This document shows, piece after piece, positions 53,447 to 63,145 of a stretch of 64,000 nucleotides of DNA. Numbering within the stretch: the stretch's first letter is position 1; each line of letters starts with the position of its first letter. The notes beneath the pieces were generated by a model. That model saw only the letters and a list, made by a program, of their open reading frames with translations. It was not told where the DNA came from and ran no database searches. The position numbers and the translations under genes are program-made. Location: assembly GCF_017921975.2 (NCBI RefSeq), contig NZ_JAGEMO020000015.1, positions 215,370 through 279,369 of the forward strand, given 5' to 3'. The stretch is from Hymenobacter terricola. GTDB taxonomy: Bacteria > Bacteroidota > Bacteroidia > Cytophagales > Hymenobacteraceae.

Positions 53447-54577
53447 CTATTTCAGCTTAATGACCTCGGAGCCCGCCAGTAGGAAAGCGCCGGTGCCGTA
53501 CACCTCCCAGCTGTCGGCCGAGAAGTCGCGGCGCGGGTCGGCCCCGATGGGCTGCACCCAGCCCACCCGGCCGTCGGCCGCTACCACCTTGTTCAGGGCC
53601 ACCCAGGCTTTTTGCACGGCGGGCAGGTAGGTAGCGCGGTCCAGCAGGCCCTGGTTTATGCCCCAGGCCATGGCGTAGCAATCGAAACCCGAGCCGGACG
53701 TTTCGCCGCCGGGGTAGGCGGCCGGGTCGAGCAGGCTGGAGCGCCACAGGCCGTCGGGCTGCTGCAACTGGATGAGCCGGGCGCTCATTTCCTTGAAAAG
53801 GCCGACGTAGAAAGCGCGGGTGGGGTGGGTAGCGGGCAGTTCCTGCAGGATTTGCACCAGGCCGCCCATCACCCAGCCGTTGCCCCGGCTCCAGAAAATG
53901 CGCTGGCCGTTGCTTTCCTTGCGGCCTTCGCCCGCCGCGTTCCACAGGTAGCCGGCGTCCCGCGAAAACAGGTGCTCCTGGTGGTTGAACAGCCGCTTGT
54001 ACGTCTGCTGGTACAGCGTGTCGCTCAGGGCCAGGTACTTGGGCTGGTGCTCAATCAGGCCCAGCTTCACGAGCACGGGCGGGCCCATAAACAGGGCGTC
54101 GCACCACCACCAGGCAATGCCGTGGTTGGCTACTTCCGGCCCCGGCTCGGTGCGGAATTTCTCCACCACGGCCAGCGTCGGGGCCAGCATGCGCCGGTCG
54201 TGTTTCAGGCGGTATAAGCTGAGGTAGGTTTGGCAGATGGCCATGTCGTCGGCGTGGTCGTAGCGGCGGTCGGGCTGCCAGTTGGTGCGCTCGCCCATGG
54301 CCAGCAGCGAGTCCAGAATCAGCTTTGATTTCGTGGTTTGGTAGGCGGCAAATACCCCGGCGTAGAACGCGCCGTTGGTCCAGTCCGTCACTTTGTGCCT
54401 GGGGTGGGCCAACTGCCATTGGGTGGCTTTCAGCAGCTGCTGCCTGATGAACTTAGGCTTGAAAACGGCTTTGTCGGCGGCGGGCAGGCTTTGGGCCCGG
54501 CTGGGCTGGCCGAGGCCGAGGGCCAGCAGCAGGCCACCGGCCAGCGGGCGGAAAAGGCGGAAAGGGTGGGGCGTCAT
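53447..54577 (-). CDS. GH105 unsaturated rhamnogalacturonyl hydrolase
   Basis: 376 residues from the ATG at 54577, signal peptide (RPLAGGLLLALGLGQPSRAQ). The alpha/alpha-barrel has DWTNGAFYAGVFAAYQ, YDHADDMAICQTY, AWWWCDALFMGPPVLVKL (Asp matching YteR D143) and FWSRGNGWVMGGLVQIL. GH105 enzymes remove the unsaturated galacturonic acid left by rhamnogalacturonan lyases. It is divergent from the GH51 gene; the palindrome at 54793 lies in between. Confidence 0.92.
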   Translation of the reverse strand: MTPHPFRLFRPLAGGLLLALGLGQPSRAQSLPAADKAVFKPKFIRQQLLKATQWQLAHPRHKVTDWTNGAFYAGVFAAYQTTKSKLILDSLLAMGERTNWQPDRRYDHADDMAICQTYLSLYRLKHDRRMLAPTLAVVEKFRTEPGPEVANHGIAWWWCDALFMGPPVLVKLGLIEHQPKYLALSDTLYQQTYKRLFNHQEHLFSRDAGYLWNAAGEGRKESNGQRIFWSRGNGWVMGGLVQILQELPATHPTRAFYVGLFKEMSARLIQLQQPDGLWRSSLLDPAAYPGGETSGSGFDCYAMAWGINQGLLDRATYLPAVQKAWVALNKVVAADGRVGWVQPIGADPRRDFSADSWEVYGTGAFLLAGSEVIKLK

Positions 54578-54885
54578 AGCGGGTGAGCGGGAGCAAAAGG
54601 GCCGTTGAACTACGCAAACCGCCAAGGTAATTACCCCAACCGATTGCGCTGAAACCAGCTGCAATACTAGCCACCCGCCCGCCGAAGCCCAAGGGTAGTA
54701 GCAATGGAAGGATAATTTTGCGCCGGAATTGGCTGGTAAAAGGAGGAATGTTACACCATTGCAATGCGTGGGGCGGTAGCTACATTTGCAGCTACACAAA
54801 CGATTGTGTAAGCATTGGCTTTCGGATTTTCCGGGCCTGATTAGCTTCTCCCGCAACTACTCTCCCACGCACTGTGTCCCACGGC
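54578..54885. other. Divergent regulatory region between the GH105 and GH51 genes
   Basis: 308 bases without a gene. It holds the LacI-type palindrome at 54793-54810 (see separate entry) and a small palindrome CATTGCAATG at 54757-54766. Nothing else stands out. Confidence 0.6.
54793..54810. promoter_or_regulatory. LacI-type operator palindrome between the GH105 and GH51 genes
   Basis: TACACAAACGATTGTGTA: perfect 7-base arms (TACACAA/TTGTGTA) around ACGA, with a CG centre. The AAACGATT core is the same as in the sites before susC (37073) and the lyase lipoprotein (24709), which suggests a common LacI-type regulator, perhaps the one at 40464. Confidence 0.6.
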
Positions 54886-56454
54886 ATGAATACAGTTTTG
54901 ACTTCCCTTCAGCGCCGCTGCGTGTTGAGCCTGGGCCTGTTGGGGTCGGCTCCGCTGCTGGCCCCGGCCCAAACCGTGCAGATGACCGTGCGGGCCGGCG
55001 ACCCCAAACTCATCATCAGCAAGCACATTCAGGGGCAGTTTGCGGAGCACCTGGGGCACTGCATTTACGACGGTTTTTGGGTAGCCCCCGGCCTGAACGT
55101 GCCCAAGCAGGGCCGCATTCGGCTGGACGTGGTGGAGGCGTTGAAGAAAATCCACGTTCCTAATCTGCGCTGGCCCGGCGGCTGCTTTGCTGATACCTAC
55201 CACTGGCACGACGGCGTGGGGCCCACCGCCCAGCGCCCCAAAATGCTGAACCTGTGGTGGGGCAATACGCTGGAGGATAACAGTTTCGGCACGCATGAAT
55301 TCATGGAGCTGTGCGGCCTCATCGGCTGCGAGCCCTACCTGGCCGCCAACGTGGGCAGCGGCACCGTGCAGGAAATGAGCAACTGGATGGAGTATCTCAA
55401 CTCCAATGAGGACACGCCCATGGTGCAGGAGCGCCGCAAAAACGGCCACCCCGAGCCCTACAAAGTGAGCTGGTGGGGCATCGGCAACGAAAGCTGGGGC
55501 TGCGGCGGCAACATGACGCCCGACTACTACTCCGACGTGTACAAGCGCTACGCCACCTTCGCCCACGACTACCCCGGCACGCCGCTCAAGCGCATCGTGA
55601 GCGGGGCCAACGGCGACGACGCCAACTGGACCGAAACCTGCATGAAGAAAATAGGCCCCGGCAAAATGTGGGGCATCACGCTGCACTACTACACCCTGCC
55701 CACCGGCAACTGGAGCAAGAAAGGCCCCGCCACCGGCTTCGATGAGCAACAGTACTTCAGCACCCTGCGCAACTGCCTGAAGATGGACGCCATCGTGACC
55801 CGGCACGCGGCCATCATGGACAAGTACGACAAGGACAAAAAGGTGGCGCTGCTGGTGGACGAGTGGGGCGTGTGGACCGACGTGGAGCCCGGCACCAATC
55901 CCGGCTTCCTGTACCAGCAAAACTCGCTGCGCGATGCCTTGGTGGCCGGCACCACACTCAACATCTTCAACAACCACTGCGACCGGGTGCGCGGCGCCAA
56001 CCTGGCCCAGGCCGTGAACGTGCTGCAAGCCATTGTGCTCACCGACAAGGAAAAAATGCTGCTCACGCCCACCTACCACGTTTTCGACCTCTACCAGGTG
56101 CACCAGGATGCCGAGTACCTGCCCCTGCAATTCACCAGTCCGGAATACGCTTTCGGCACCGAAAAAATCCCGGCCCTGAACGCCTCGGCCTCGAAAGACA
56201 AGAACGGCGCGGTGCACATTTCCCTGGTCAACCTCGACCCGAATAAGGCCCTGACGCTGGAAACGACCCTGCCCGGCGTAACCTGGAAAACCGTGACCGG
56301 CCGCGTGCTGACCTCGGCCAAAATCAACGATTACAACACCTTCGACAAGCCCAATACCGTGGCTCTGGCCGACTTCAAAGGCGCCAAAAAGAAAGGCGGC
56401 AACCTGGCCGTGACCCTCCCGCCCAAGTCGGTGGTGGTGCTGGAGCTGAAGTAG
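54886..56454 (+). CDS. GH51 alpha-L-arabinofuranosidase
   Basis: 522 residues from the ATG at 54886, with signal-like N-terminus (RCVLSLGLLGSAPLLAPAQT). Family landmarks: HIQGQFAEHLGHCIYDGFWV, VPNLRWPGGCFADTYHWHDG, acid/base Glu in WWGIGNESWGCGGN, GITLHYYTLP, and nucleophile Glu in ALLVDEWGVWTD. It removes arabinofuranose from arabinan or arabinogalactan. The start at 54886 is preferred over a GTG at 54874. Divergent from the GH105/GH43 pair, it is likely co-regulated through the palindrome at 54793. Confidence 0.93.
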   Translation: MNTVLTSLQRRCVLSLGLLGSAPLLAPAQTVQMTVRAGDPKLIISKHIQGQFAEHLGHCIYDGFWVAPGLNVPKQGRIRLDVVEALKKIHVPNLRWPGGCFADTYHWHDGVGPTAQRPKMLNLWWGNTLEDNSFGTHEFMELCGLIGCEPYLAANVGSGTVQEMSNWMEYLNSNEDTPMVQERRKNGHPEPYKVSWWGIGNESWGCGGNMTPDYYSDVYKRYATFAHDYPGTPLKRIVSGANGDDANWTETCMKKIGPGKMWGITLHYYTLPTGNWSKKGPATGFDEQQYFSTLRNCLKMDAIVTRHAAIMDKYDKDKKVALLVDEWGVWTDVEPGTNPGFLYQQNSLRDALVAGTTLNIFNNHCDRVRGANLAQAVNVLQAIVLTDKEKMLLTPTYHVFDLYQVHQDAEYLPLQFTSPEYAFGTEKIPALNASASKDKNGAVHISLVNLDPNKALTLETTLPGVTWKTVTGRVLTSAKINDYNTFDKPNTVALADFKGAKKKGGNLAVTLPPKSVVVLELK

Positions 56455-56603
56455 CGGCTGCTGTTGCGCCGGCACATTTTTAAGTAGTCGTTCAACAGTG
56501 ACCGGGTTGTTAGTTATTATATTTTAGTTGTTAGCCAAGAAGTTGTCTGCCTACCAACAACTGACAACAAACATCTGGCAACGAACAACGAACATCTAAT
56601 AAC

Positions 56604-58904
56604 TTATTTGGCGCGCCCCGGCTTCGCGGCTCTCGACATGGAGAACGGCGCGTCGTCGGGGCTGGTGCCGCGGGTGGAATTGGGCGCGGCCGTCATGTCG
56701 AAATCCAGCGTGGCGCCCTGCATCAGCGCCTGGTGGCTGAGCCAATTATGGCCGTAGGGCTGGCCGTTGAGGCGCAACGTGGCCACGTAGCGGTTGGCGG
56801 CACTGTTCCGGGGCGCGTTCAGCACCACGTCGTGGCCATTTTCGAGGTGCAGGGTAGCTTTCGGGAAAAGGGGTGCGCCCAGCACGTACTGGTCGGTGGC
56901 GGGGCACACGGGGTAGAAGCCCAGGGCCGAAAACACGTACCAGGCCGAGGTCTGGCCGTTGTCTTCGTCGCCGCAGTAGCCGTCGGGGGTGGGCTGGTAG
57001 AGGCGGTTGAGGGTTTCGCGCACCCAGTATTGGGTTTTCCAGGGCTGGCCGGCGTAGGCGTAGAGGTAGAGCATGTGCTGCACGGGCTGGTTGCCGTGGG
57101 CGTACTGGCCCATGTTGGCAATCTGCATCTCCTTGATTTCGTGGATGACCTCGCCGTAGTACGAGTGGTCGAAGGTGGGCGGCAGGGTAAAAACGGTGTC
57201 CAGCGCGGCCACAAAGGGTTTGGGCCCGCCCATCAGATTCATCAGCCCCTGCACGTCGTGAAACACCGACCAGGTGTAGTGCCAGCTGTTGCCCTCGGTG
57301 AAGGCATCGCCCCATTTAAAGGGGTTGAACGGGGCCTGAAACGTGCCGTTCTGGTTGCGGCCGCGCATCAGGCCCGTTTGCTGGTCGAACACGTTGCGGT
57401 AGTTTTGGCTGCGCTTTTCGTAGAGGGCCACTTCCTTGTGGGGCCGGCCCAGGGCCTTGCCGAGCTGGGCAATGGCGAAGTCGTCGTAGGCATATTCCAG
57501 CGTGCGGGCCGTGTTTTCGTTGATTTTGACGTTGCAGGGCACGTAGCCCAGCTGGTTGTAGTAGCTCACCCCGGCCCGGCCCACGGCTTCGAGGGGGCCG
57601 GCGTTGTTGGCCCCGTGCAGCAGGGCCTGGTAGAGGGCGTTGATGTCGTAGCCGCGTCCGCCTTTGAGGTAGGCGTCGGCCACCACCGAGGCCGAGTTGT
57701 TGCCAATCATCACGTTGCGGTAGCCGGGGCTGCCCCACTCGGGCAGCCAGCCGCCCTCCTGGTACGCATTGGCCAGGCCGGCCTGAATCTGGCGGTTCAC
57801 GCTCGGATACATCAGGTTCAGGAAGGGAAACAAGGCGCGAAAAGTGTCCCAGAAGCCGGTGTCGGTGTAGAGGAAACCGGGGCGCACCTGCCCGTTGTAA
57901 GGGCTGTAGTGCACGGGCTGGCCGGCGGCATCCAACTCATAAAACTTGCGCGGAAACAACAGCGAGCGGTACAAACAGGAGTAGAATGTGCGCTGCTGGG
58001 CTTCGGTGCCGCCTTCTACCTGCACGCGGGCCAGCTGCTGCGCCCAGGCGGCGCGGGCCTTTTGCTTCACCGCCTCAAAGTCGTCGGGGCCAATTTCGCG
58101 CAGGTTCAGCTCGGCCTGCTCGGGGCTGATGAAGGAGGAAGCCACGCGGGCCTGCACCTGCTCGCCCCGGCGGGTGCGGAAGCCCACCACGGCCCCGGTG
58201 TGGTGGGCCTGGGCTTCGAGCAGCTGGCCATCCAGCACCTTGTCGTGGTAGATGGTGGTGCTGGTGAAGGCGTGGTCGAACTCGATGACGAAGTAGTTCT
58301 TGAAATTGGCGGGCACGCCGCCGCTGTTGCGGGTGGTGTAGCCGATGATTTTGTGCGCGGCGGGCAGCAGCTTCACGTAGGAGCCGCGGTCCAGCGCGTC
58401 GAGCACCACGTAGGCGCTGTCGGTGCGCGGGAAGGTGAAGCGGAAGCGGGCGGCGCGCTCGGTGGGGGCTATTTCGGTGGTCACGTCGTGGTCGGCCAGG
58501 TACACGCGGTAGTAGTAAGGGCGGGCCTCCTCGGCCTTGTGCGAGAACCAGCTGGCCCGCTCGTCCTCCTCGAAGCGCAGCCGGCCGGTGATGGGCATGA
58601 GGGCAAACTGGCCGTAGTCGTTCATCCAGGGCGAGGGCTGGTGCGTCTGCTTGAAGCCCCGGATTTTGTCGGCCCCGTACTGGTAGGCCCAGCCGCTGCC
58701 CATTTTGCCGGTTTGCGGCAGCCAGCAATTCATGCCCCACGGCAGGGCAATGGCGGGGTAAGTGTTGCCGTTCGAGAGGCTGGGCTTGGAATCGGTGCCC
58801 ATCAGCGGGTTCACCAAATCGACGGGACTGAGGGCCTGGGCACGGCCCGAAAAATCAGCAAGAAAAACACCCAACGCGAGCAGTACCGCGAATAGTTTGG
58901 CCAT
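56604..58904 (-). CDS. GH92 exo-alpha-mannosidase family protein
   Basis: 766 residues with signal peptide (AKLFAVLLALGVFLADFSGR). Landmarks: VNPLMGTDSKPSLSNGNTYP at the N-terminal beta-sandwich, FWDTFRALFPFLNLMYP, FTEGNSWHYTWSVFHDV (Glu proposed as acid) and GDEDNGQTSAWYVFSALGFY at the C-terminal barrel. GH92 enzymes are calcium-dependent inverting alpha-mannosidases; some members act on other substrates. Its place among pectin genes is unusual. It ends 149 bases from the GH51 gene in convergent orientation. Confidence 0.92.
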   Translation of the reverse strand: MAKLFAVLLALGVFLADFSGRAQALSPVDLVNPLMGTDSKPSLSNGNTYPAIALPWGMNCWLPQTGKMGSGWAYQYGADKIRGFKQTHQPSPWMNDYGQFALMPITGRLRFEEDERASWFSHKAEEARPYYYRVYLADHDVTTEIAPTERAARFRFTFPRTDSAYVVLDALDRGSYVKLLPAAHKIIGYTTRNSGGVPANFKNYFVIEFDHAFTSTTIYHDKVLDGQLLEAQAHHTGAVVGFRTRRGEQVQARVASSFISPEQAELNLREIGPDDFEAVKQKARAAWAQQLARVQVEGGTEAQQRTFYSCLYRSLLFPRKFYELDAAGQPVHYSPYNGQVRPGFLYTDTGFWDTFRALFPFLNLMYPSVNRQIQAGLANAYQEGGWLPEWGSPGYRNVMIGNNSASVVADAYLKGGRGYDINALYQALLHGANNAGPLEAVGRAGVSYYNQLGYVPCNVKINENTARTLEYAYDDFAIAQLGKALGRPHKEVALYEKRSQNYRNVFDQQTGLMRGRNQNGTFQAPFNPFKWGDAFTEGNSWHYTWSVFHDVQGLMNLMGGPKPFVAALDTVFTLPPTFDHSYYGEVIHEIKEMQIANMGQYAHGNQPVQHMLYLYAYAGQPWKTQYWVRETLNRLYQPTPDGYCGDEDNGQTSAWYVFSALGFYPVCPATDQYVLGAPLFPKATLHLENGHDVVLNAPRNSAANRYVATLRLNGQPYGHNWLSHQALMQGATLDFDMTAAPNSTRGTSPDDAPFSMSRAAKPGRAK

Positions 58905-59236
58905 AATATGCGAAAGGAAAGCAGGAACCGAAGGCCGGAAGTTACCAGCGCGGCGTCGGTTTCAACCAGGGGGCCGTTTAGTGGCCGGTCGGCCCGGATA
59001 AATCCTGCTTTGGACAATTGGGCCTTTCTGAGCCTAAATCCTGGATTAACCACCAGATGACCAGTACGGTTGCGCTTAGAACCATTTCTTGCCGAATTAC
59101 CCCGCTTCCCGGCTGCTTCACCCGGTAGTTTTGTCCTAACTTTCTGCCAAGGCATTGCCCCCCCATTCTGGCCGCTTCTGGCCTTGGCCTTGGCCCAGCG
59201 CCGGCCCATCCGTTTCTCATCTCATCCCACCCAACA
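58905..59236. other. Divergent intergenic region with no recognised site
   Basis: 332 bases between the GH92 and first GH53 genes. I see no palindrome, promoter match or small gene in it. Confidence 0.5.
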
Positions 59237-60337
59237 ATGAAGAACACCTTCCTCCTGGCCGCCGTGCGTGCGGCCTTGTTCCCCGGCATCGCCCTGTGCC
59301 TCTCGTTGGCTTGCACTTCGGCCGCCACGGCCCAACCCTTCGCCAAGGGGGCTGATGTGGGCTGGCTTCAGCAAATGGAGGCCACCGGCTACGTGTTCTA
59401 CAACGACCAGGGCGTGGCGCAGGACTGCTTTCAGCTTCTCAAAGCCAAGGGTATCAATTCCATCCGGCTGCGGGTGTTCGTCAACCCGTCCAACGACAAG
59501 GCGAGCGGCCATTGCAGCCCCGCCGAGGTGACGGCGATGGCCAAGCGGGCCACCGCGCTGGGCTTCCGCGTCATGATTGACTTTCATTACAGCGACACCT
59601 GGGCCGACCCCGGCAAGCAGGCCAAGCCCGCCGCCTGGGCCAGCCACCCCTTCCCTCAGCTGCTCACCGATGTGTACGACCACACCTTCGGCACGATGAC
59701 GGCCCTGAAAGCCGCCGGCGTAACGCCCGAATGGGTGCAGGTGGGCAACGAAATTCCCGGCGGCATGCTCTGGCCCGAAGGCAGTACCAAAAACTTTGCC
59801 CAGCTTACCCAGTTGATTAACAGGGGATACGAGGCCGTGAAAGCCGTGAGCCCAACCTCCAAAGTCATTGTGCACCTCGACCGGGGCAACAACGGCGAGC
59901 TGTACCGCTGGTTCTTCGGCAACCTCACCCGGAACGGCGGCAAGTTCGACGTAATTGGCATGTCGTATTACCCCTACTGGCTGAAACAGGATTACAAGCA
60001 GTCCATCGACAGCCTGCAAGCCAACCTCAACAACATGGTGGCCCGCTACCCGGGCAAGGAGGTGATGGTTTCGGAAGTGGGCGGCGAGGACACGGCCCCG
60101 CAGGACACCTACGACATGCTGGTGGCCGTGCAGCAGGCCGTGCGCGCCGTGCCCAACCACAAAGGACTGGGCGTTTTCTACTGGGAGCCCGAAGGTGCGA
60201 AAAGCTGGAGCGGCTACGCATTAAGTGCCTGGGGTGCCGACGGCAAGCCCACTGCCGCGCTGAATGCGTTTCTGGACCAGCCCGCGCCGAAACCGATGCC
60301 GAAGCCCGCGCCAAAACCTGCCAGGCGGACCAAATAG
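59237..60337 (+). CDS. GH53 endo-beta-1,4-galactanase, first copy
   Basis: 366 residues with signal peptide (ALFPGIALCLSLACTSAATA). Mature start FAKGADVGWLQQMEATGYVF; acid/base Glu in EWVQVGNEIPGG and nucleophile Glu in KEVMVSEVGGED; substrate loop MIDFHYSDTWADPG. It cuts beta-1,4-galactan side chains of rhamnogalacturonan I. The C-terminus is a short Pro/Lys-rich tail (PAPKPMPKPAPKPARRTK), not a T9SS domain, so it may stay in the periplasm. The second GH53 gene follows after 17 bases. Confidence 0.94.
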   Translation: MKNTFLLAAVRAALFPGIALCLSLACTSAATAQPFAKGADVGWLQQMEATGYVFYNDQGVAQDCFQLLKAKGINSIRLRVFVNPSNDKASGHCSPAEVTAMAKRATALGFRVMIDFHYSDTWADPGKQAKPAAWASHPFPQLLTDVYDHTFGTMTALKAAGVTPEWVQVGNEIPGGMLWPEGSTKNFAQLTQLINRGYEAVKAVSPTSKVIVHLDRGNNGELYRWFFGNLTRNGGKFDVIGMSYYPYWLKQDYKQSIDSLQANLNNMVARYPGKEVMVSEVGGEDTAPQDTYDMLVAVQQAVRAVPNHKGLGVFYWEPEGAKSWSGYALSAWGADGKPTAALNAFLDQPAPKPMPKPAPKPARRTK

Positions 60338-60354
60338 CTCATATTGACAGGACT

Positions 60355-62097
60355 ATGAAAGCCAATCTGTTCACCCTATTTCTATTGGCTCTGCTCGTTG
60401 GGACAAGCCCGCGCTTGCTGGCGCAGCCCGGCACGTTTGCCAAGGGTGCCGACGTGGGCTGGCTGACCCAGATGGAAGCCTCGGGGCGGGTGTTTTACAA
60501 CGCCGCCGGGGGGCAGCAGGACCTGCTGCAAATCTTGCAGGGCTACGATATGAATACCCTCCGCCTGCGGGTGTGGGTGAACCCGGCCGGCGGGTGGAAT
60601 GGCAAAAACGACGTCGTCGCCAAAGCCATTCGGGCGCGCAACCTGGGCTTCCGGCTGCTGATTGACTTTCACTACAGCGACAGCTGGGCCGACCCCGGCC
60701 AGCAGAACAAGCCCGCCGCCTGGGCCAGCCTCACTTTTCCGCAGCTGAAGCAGGCGCTCTACGACCACACCTACAGCGTGCTGGACTCGCTGAAACGCAA
60801 CAACATCATCCCGGAATGGGTGCAGGTGGGCAACGAAACCAACGACGGCATGCTCTGGCCCGACGGCCGGGCTTCGACCAACATGGCCAATTTTGCCCAA
60901 CTCGTTGACCAGGGCTACGCTGCGGTGAAGGCGGTGAATCCGACTTCCAAAGTCGTTGTTCATGTCTCCAACGGGTTCAACAACAGCCTGTTTCGCTACC
61001 TGTTTGATGGCCTGACTGCTAACGGGGCCCGGTACGACGTCATCGGCATGTCGCTTTACCCCACCACGGCGAACTGGCCCATGCTTACCGCGCAGTGCCA
61101 GGCCAACATGAACGACATGGTGAGCCGCTACCCTGGCAAGGAGGTGATGGTAGTGGAAACCGGCATGCCAACCAACGCGCCCATCCCCACCCGCCAGATG
61201 CTGCTCGACCTGATGGCTAAAACCCGTGCCGTGCCCGGCGGCAAAGGCCTGGGCGTAATGTATTGGGAGCCGGAAGCTTACAGCTGGATGGGCTACGGCC
61301 TGGGCGCCTGGACCAACAACGGCCAGCCCACCGTGGCGATGGATGCCTTCCGCAACCTGCCGCCCTCCGATGGGCTGGTGTACAACCCTGGCTTCGAGTA
61401 CACGGCCGCCACCCAAACCCCGCTGGGCTGGAGCACGACGGCCAATACCGGCAACGCCGATGCCGATTTCACGCAGAACTACGGCTACACCAGCACGTTC
61501 CAGCTGGCTCATCAGAAAGCCACGGCCTACCAGGTGCGCACCTACCAGCTGCTGGCGGCCGTGCCGAATGGCACTTACACCCTGCGCGCCTGGGCCCAAA
61601 GCAGCGGCGGCCAAACGGTGTGCCAGCTGTACGCCAACGGCTTCGGCGGGGCGGAGCAAAGCGCCAACATCACCGCCACCAACGGCAACTGGGTCCGCAT
61701 CCAGGTGCCCAACGTCACGGTCACGAACGGGCAGTGCGAAATCGGCCTCCGCTCCGATGCCCACGCGGGCGAAAATGCCAGCCTCGATGACGTGGAATTT
61801 GTGTCGAACCAGGCCACAGCCACCCTGCCAGGCGCGACGAATACGATTGAGACGCAGGTTTTCCCCAACCCTACCAGCCGCCAATGCACCATCGGCTACG
61901 CGCTGGTACGGGCCGAAACCGTGCAGCTTTCCCTGCATAGCCTGGCCGGGCAGCAGGTGCTGACGCTCCCGGCGCAGGCCCGGGCCGCGGGCCCGCACAC
62001 TGCGACGGTTGATTTGGGCAGCCTCGCGCCGGGAATTTACCTGCTGAAAATCAGCCACGGCGACCAGCAGGCCGTGCAGAAAATCATCAAATACTAA
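60355..62097 (+). CDS. GH53 endo-beta-1,4-galactanase with carbohydrate-binding and T9SS type A domains
   Basis: 580 residues with signal peptide ending RLLAQPGTFAK. The GH53 domain (~20-340) has acid/base Glu in EWVQVGNETNDG and nucleophile Glu in KEVMVVETGMP. Then a beta-sandwich (~345-485: YNPGFEYTAATQTPLGWSTT ... ASLDDVEF), likely a galactan-binding module (CBM61-like is possible), and a type A sorting domain (FPNPTSRQCTIGYAL ... GIYLLKISHGDQQAVQKIIK). So this copy is exported to the cell surface or outside, unlike the first, which suggests outside cutting and periplasmic finishing. Confidence 0.94.
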   Translation: MKANLFTLFLLALLVGTSPRLLAQPGTFAKGADVGWLTQMEASGRVFYNAAGGQQDLLQILQGYDMNTLRLRVWVNPAGGWNGKNDVVAKAIRARNLGFRLLIDFHYSDSWADPGQQNKPAAWASLTFPQLKQALYDHTYSVLDSLKRNNIIPEWVQVGNETNDGMLWPDGRASTNMANFAQLVDQGYAAVKAVNPTSKVVVHVSNGFNNSLFRYLFDGLTANGARYDVIGMSLYPTTANWPMLTAQCQANMNDMVSRYPGKEVMVVETGMPTNAPIPTRQMLLDLMAKTRAVPGGKGLGVMYWEPEAYSWMGYGLGAWTNNGQPTVAMDAFRNLPPSDGLVYNPGFEYTAATQTPLGWSTTANTGNADADFTQNYGYTSTFQLAHQKATAYQVRTYQLLAAVPNGTYTLRAWAQSSGGQTVCQLYANGFGGAEQSANITATNGNWVRIQVPNVTVTNGQCEIGLRSDAHAGENASLDDVEFVSNQATATLPGATNTIETQVFPNPTSRQCTIGYALVRAETVQLSLHSLAGQQVLTLPAQARAAGPHTATVDLGSLAPGIYLLKISHGDQQAVQKIIKY

Positions 62098-62206
62098 TTG
62101 CCGCCCCGTGGGGCGTTATTTCATTTCCCACCATTAATTTTCGGCTTTACGCCGCCCGGCCGGCTGACGCTGCCCGAAGGCAACGCGCCGGGCAACCCGG
62201 TGCACG

Positions 62207-62542
62207 GTGCTGAGCTCGCGGCAGGACCGCGGCACCGTGCGCCGCAGGACCGGAAAACGGGAGCTGGGCCACGTTCGCAATGTTCGGTCCGATAACGTTG
62301 CCTGCCGGGGTGAAAACGGCATTCTGGTGGATGGCACGGCCGAAAGCTTGCCTGAGGACCTGGCGTTTCGCCACGTCCGGTTCGATTTCGCGGACAGCCC
62401 GCTCAGCGACGTGGCCGGCGGCAATGTGGATTTGCCCGCGACATTCCCGGCATCCTCGCGCAGTACGTCAACAGCCGTGTTCGACGGCCGCAACGTGCAG
62501 GTGGGCGGCCGCGAACGGAAAAGCCAGAAGGGCCTTATTTGA
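62207..62542 (+). pseudogene. Fragment of a GH28-like (polygalacturonase family) gene
   Basis: An open frame of ~110 codons with no proper start and no full domain. The translation has HVRNVRSDNVACRGENGILV and LAFRHVRFDFADSPLSDVAG, the repeated Asn/Val ladder of a right-handed beta-helix near the C-terminus of GH28 enzymes. It is joined directly to the 3' end of the minus-strand rhamnosidase fragment. The stretch 62098-62206 before it looks non-coding apart from a small GC hairpin right after the GH53 stop. GH28 versus another beta-helix family is not certain. Confidence 0.45.
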
Positions 62543-63145
62543 CCGATAGTACCTGCACCGGCCCCAACAAACCTGCCGGCAGCAACGTGGAGTCGGCTTG
62601 GTAAAACGGCATCGAGGTGTAGGTAATCTTGTTGGTGGCATCCGGCTGAGCATCGCCCACCAGGCGGTTCACCCACAGATTGATGACCTTGATTTCCAGG
62701 CTATTCGCTCCTGGCTTCAACGCGTTGGTAACGTCAACCCGGAAGGGCTTTTTCCAGACCACGCCCAGCGGTTTGCCATTGACCACCACCTCGGCCAGGT
62801 TCTTCACTTCGCCGAGGTCTAACCAAAGCTGCCCTTTGCTGGCAAACCAGCCGGCCGGCGCGGTAATCGTTCTGGTGTAAGAAGCAGTACCGGAAAAGTA
62901 TTTGATACCCGCCGTGCTGTTTTCCGTGTAAGAAGTCAGCTTGTCGAAGGTGGCGTTTGCCGGTGCTCCCCGGCTGGGCTGAAACGCCACCTTCCAGTCG
63001 CCTTCAACAGAAGTCAGCTTCTTTTCGGTGGCAACGGGTAAGGTGAGGGACTTTGTGGGCGCGCCATTGCGGAATACGACGAACACGGCATCATTGGGCG
63101 CCAGCGGCAGCGTCACTTTCGTAAGGCCATTGGCAATGGAGTAAG
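62535..63145 (-). pseudogene. 3' part of a GH106-type alpha-L-rhamnosidase gene, cut by an IS
   Basis: About 200 codons are open up to the IS edge at 63146 with no start codon in a sensible place (reading in from the IS: SYSIANGLTKVTLPLAPNDA). The end matches the C-terminal domain of GH106 and related rhamnosidases: YFSGTASYTRTITAPAGWFA, LWLDLGEVKNLAEVVVNG, FRVDVTNALKPGANSLEIKV, NLWVNRLVGDAQ. The family is ~1000 residues, so most of the gene must lie beyond the right edge, past the IS. It fits rhamnogalacturonan breakdown. Confidence 0.8.
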
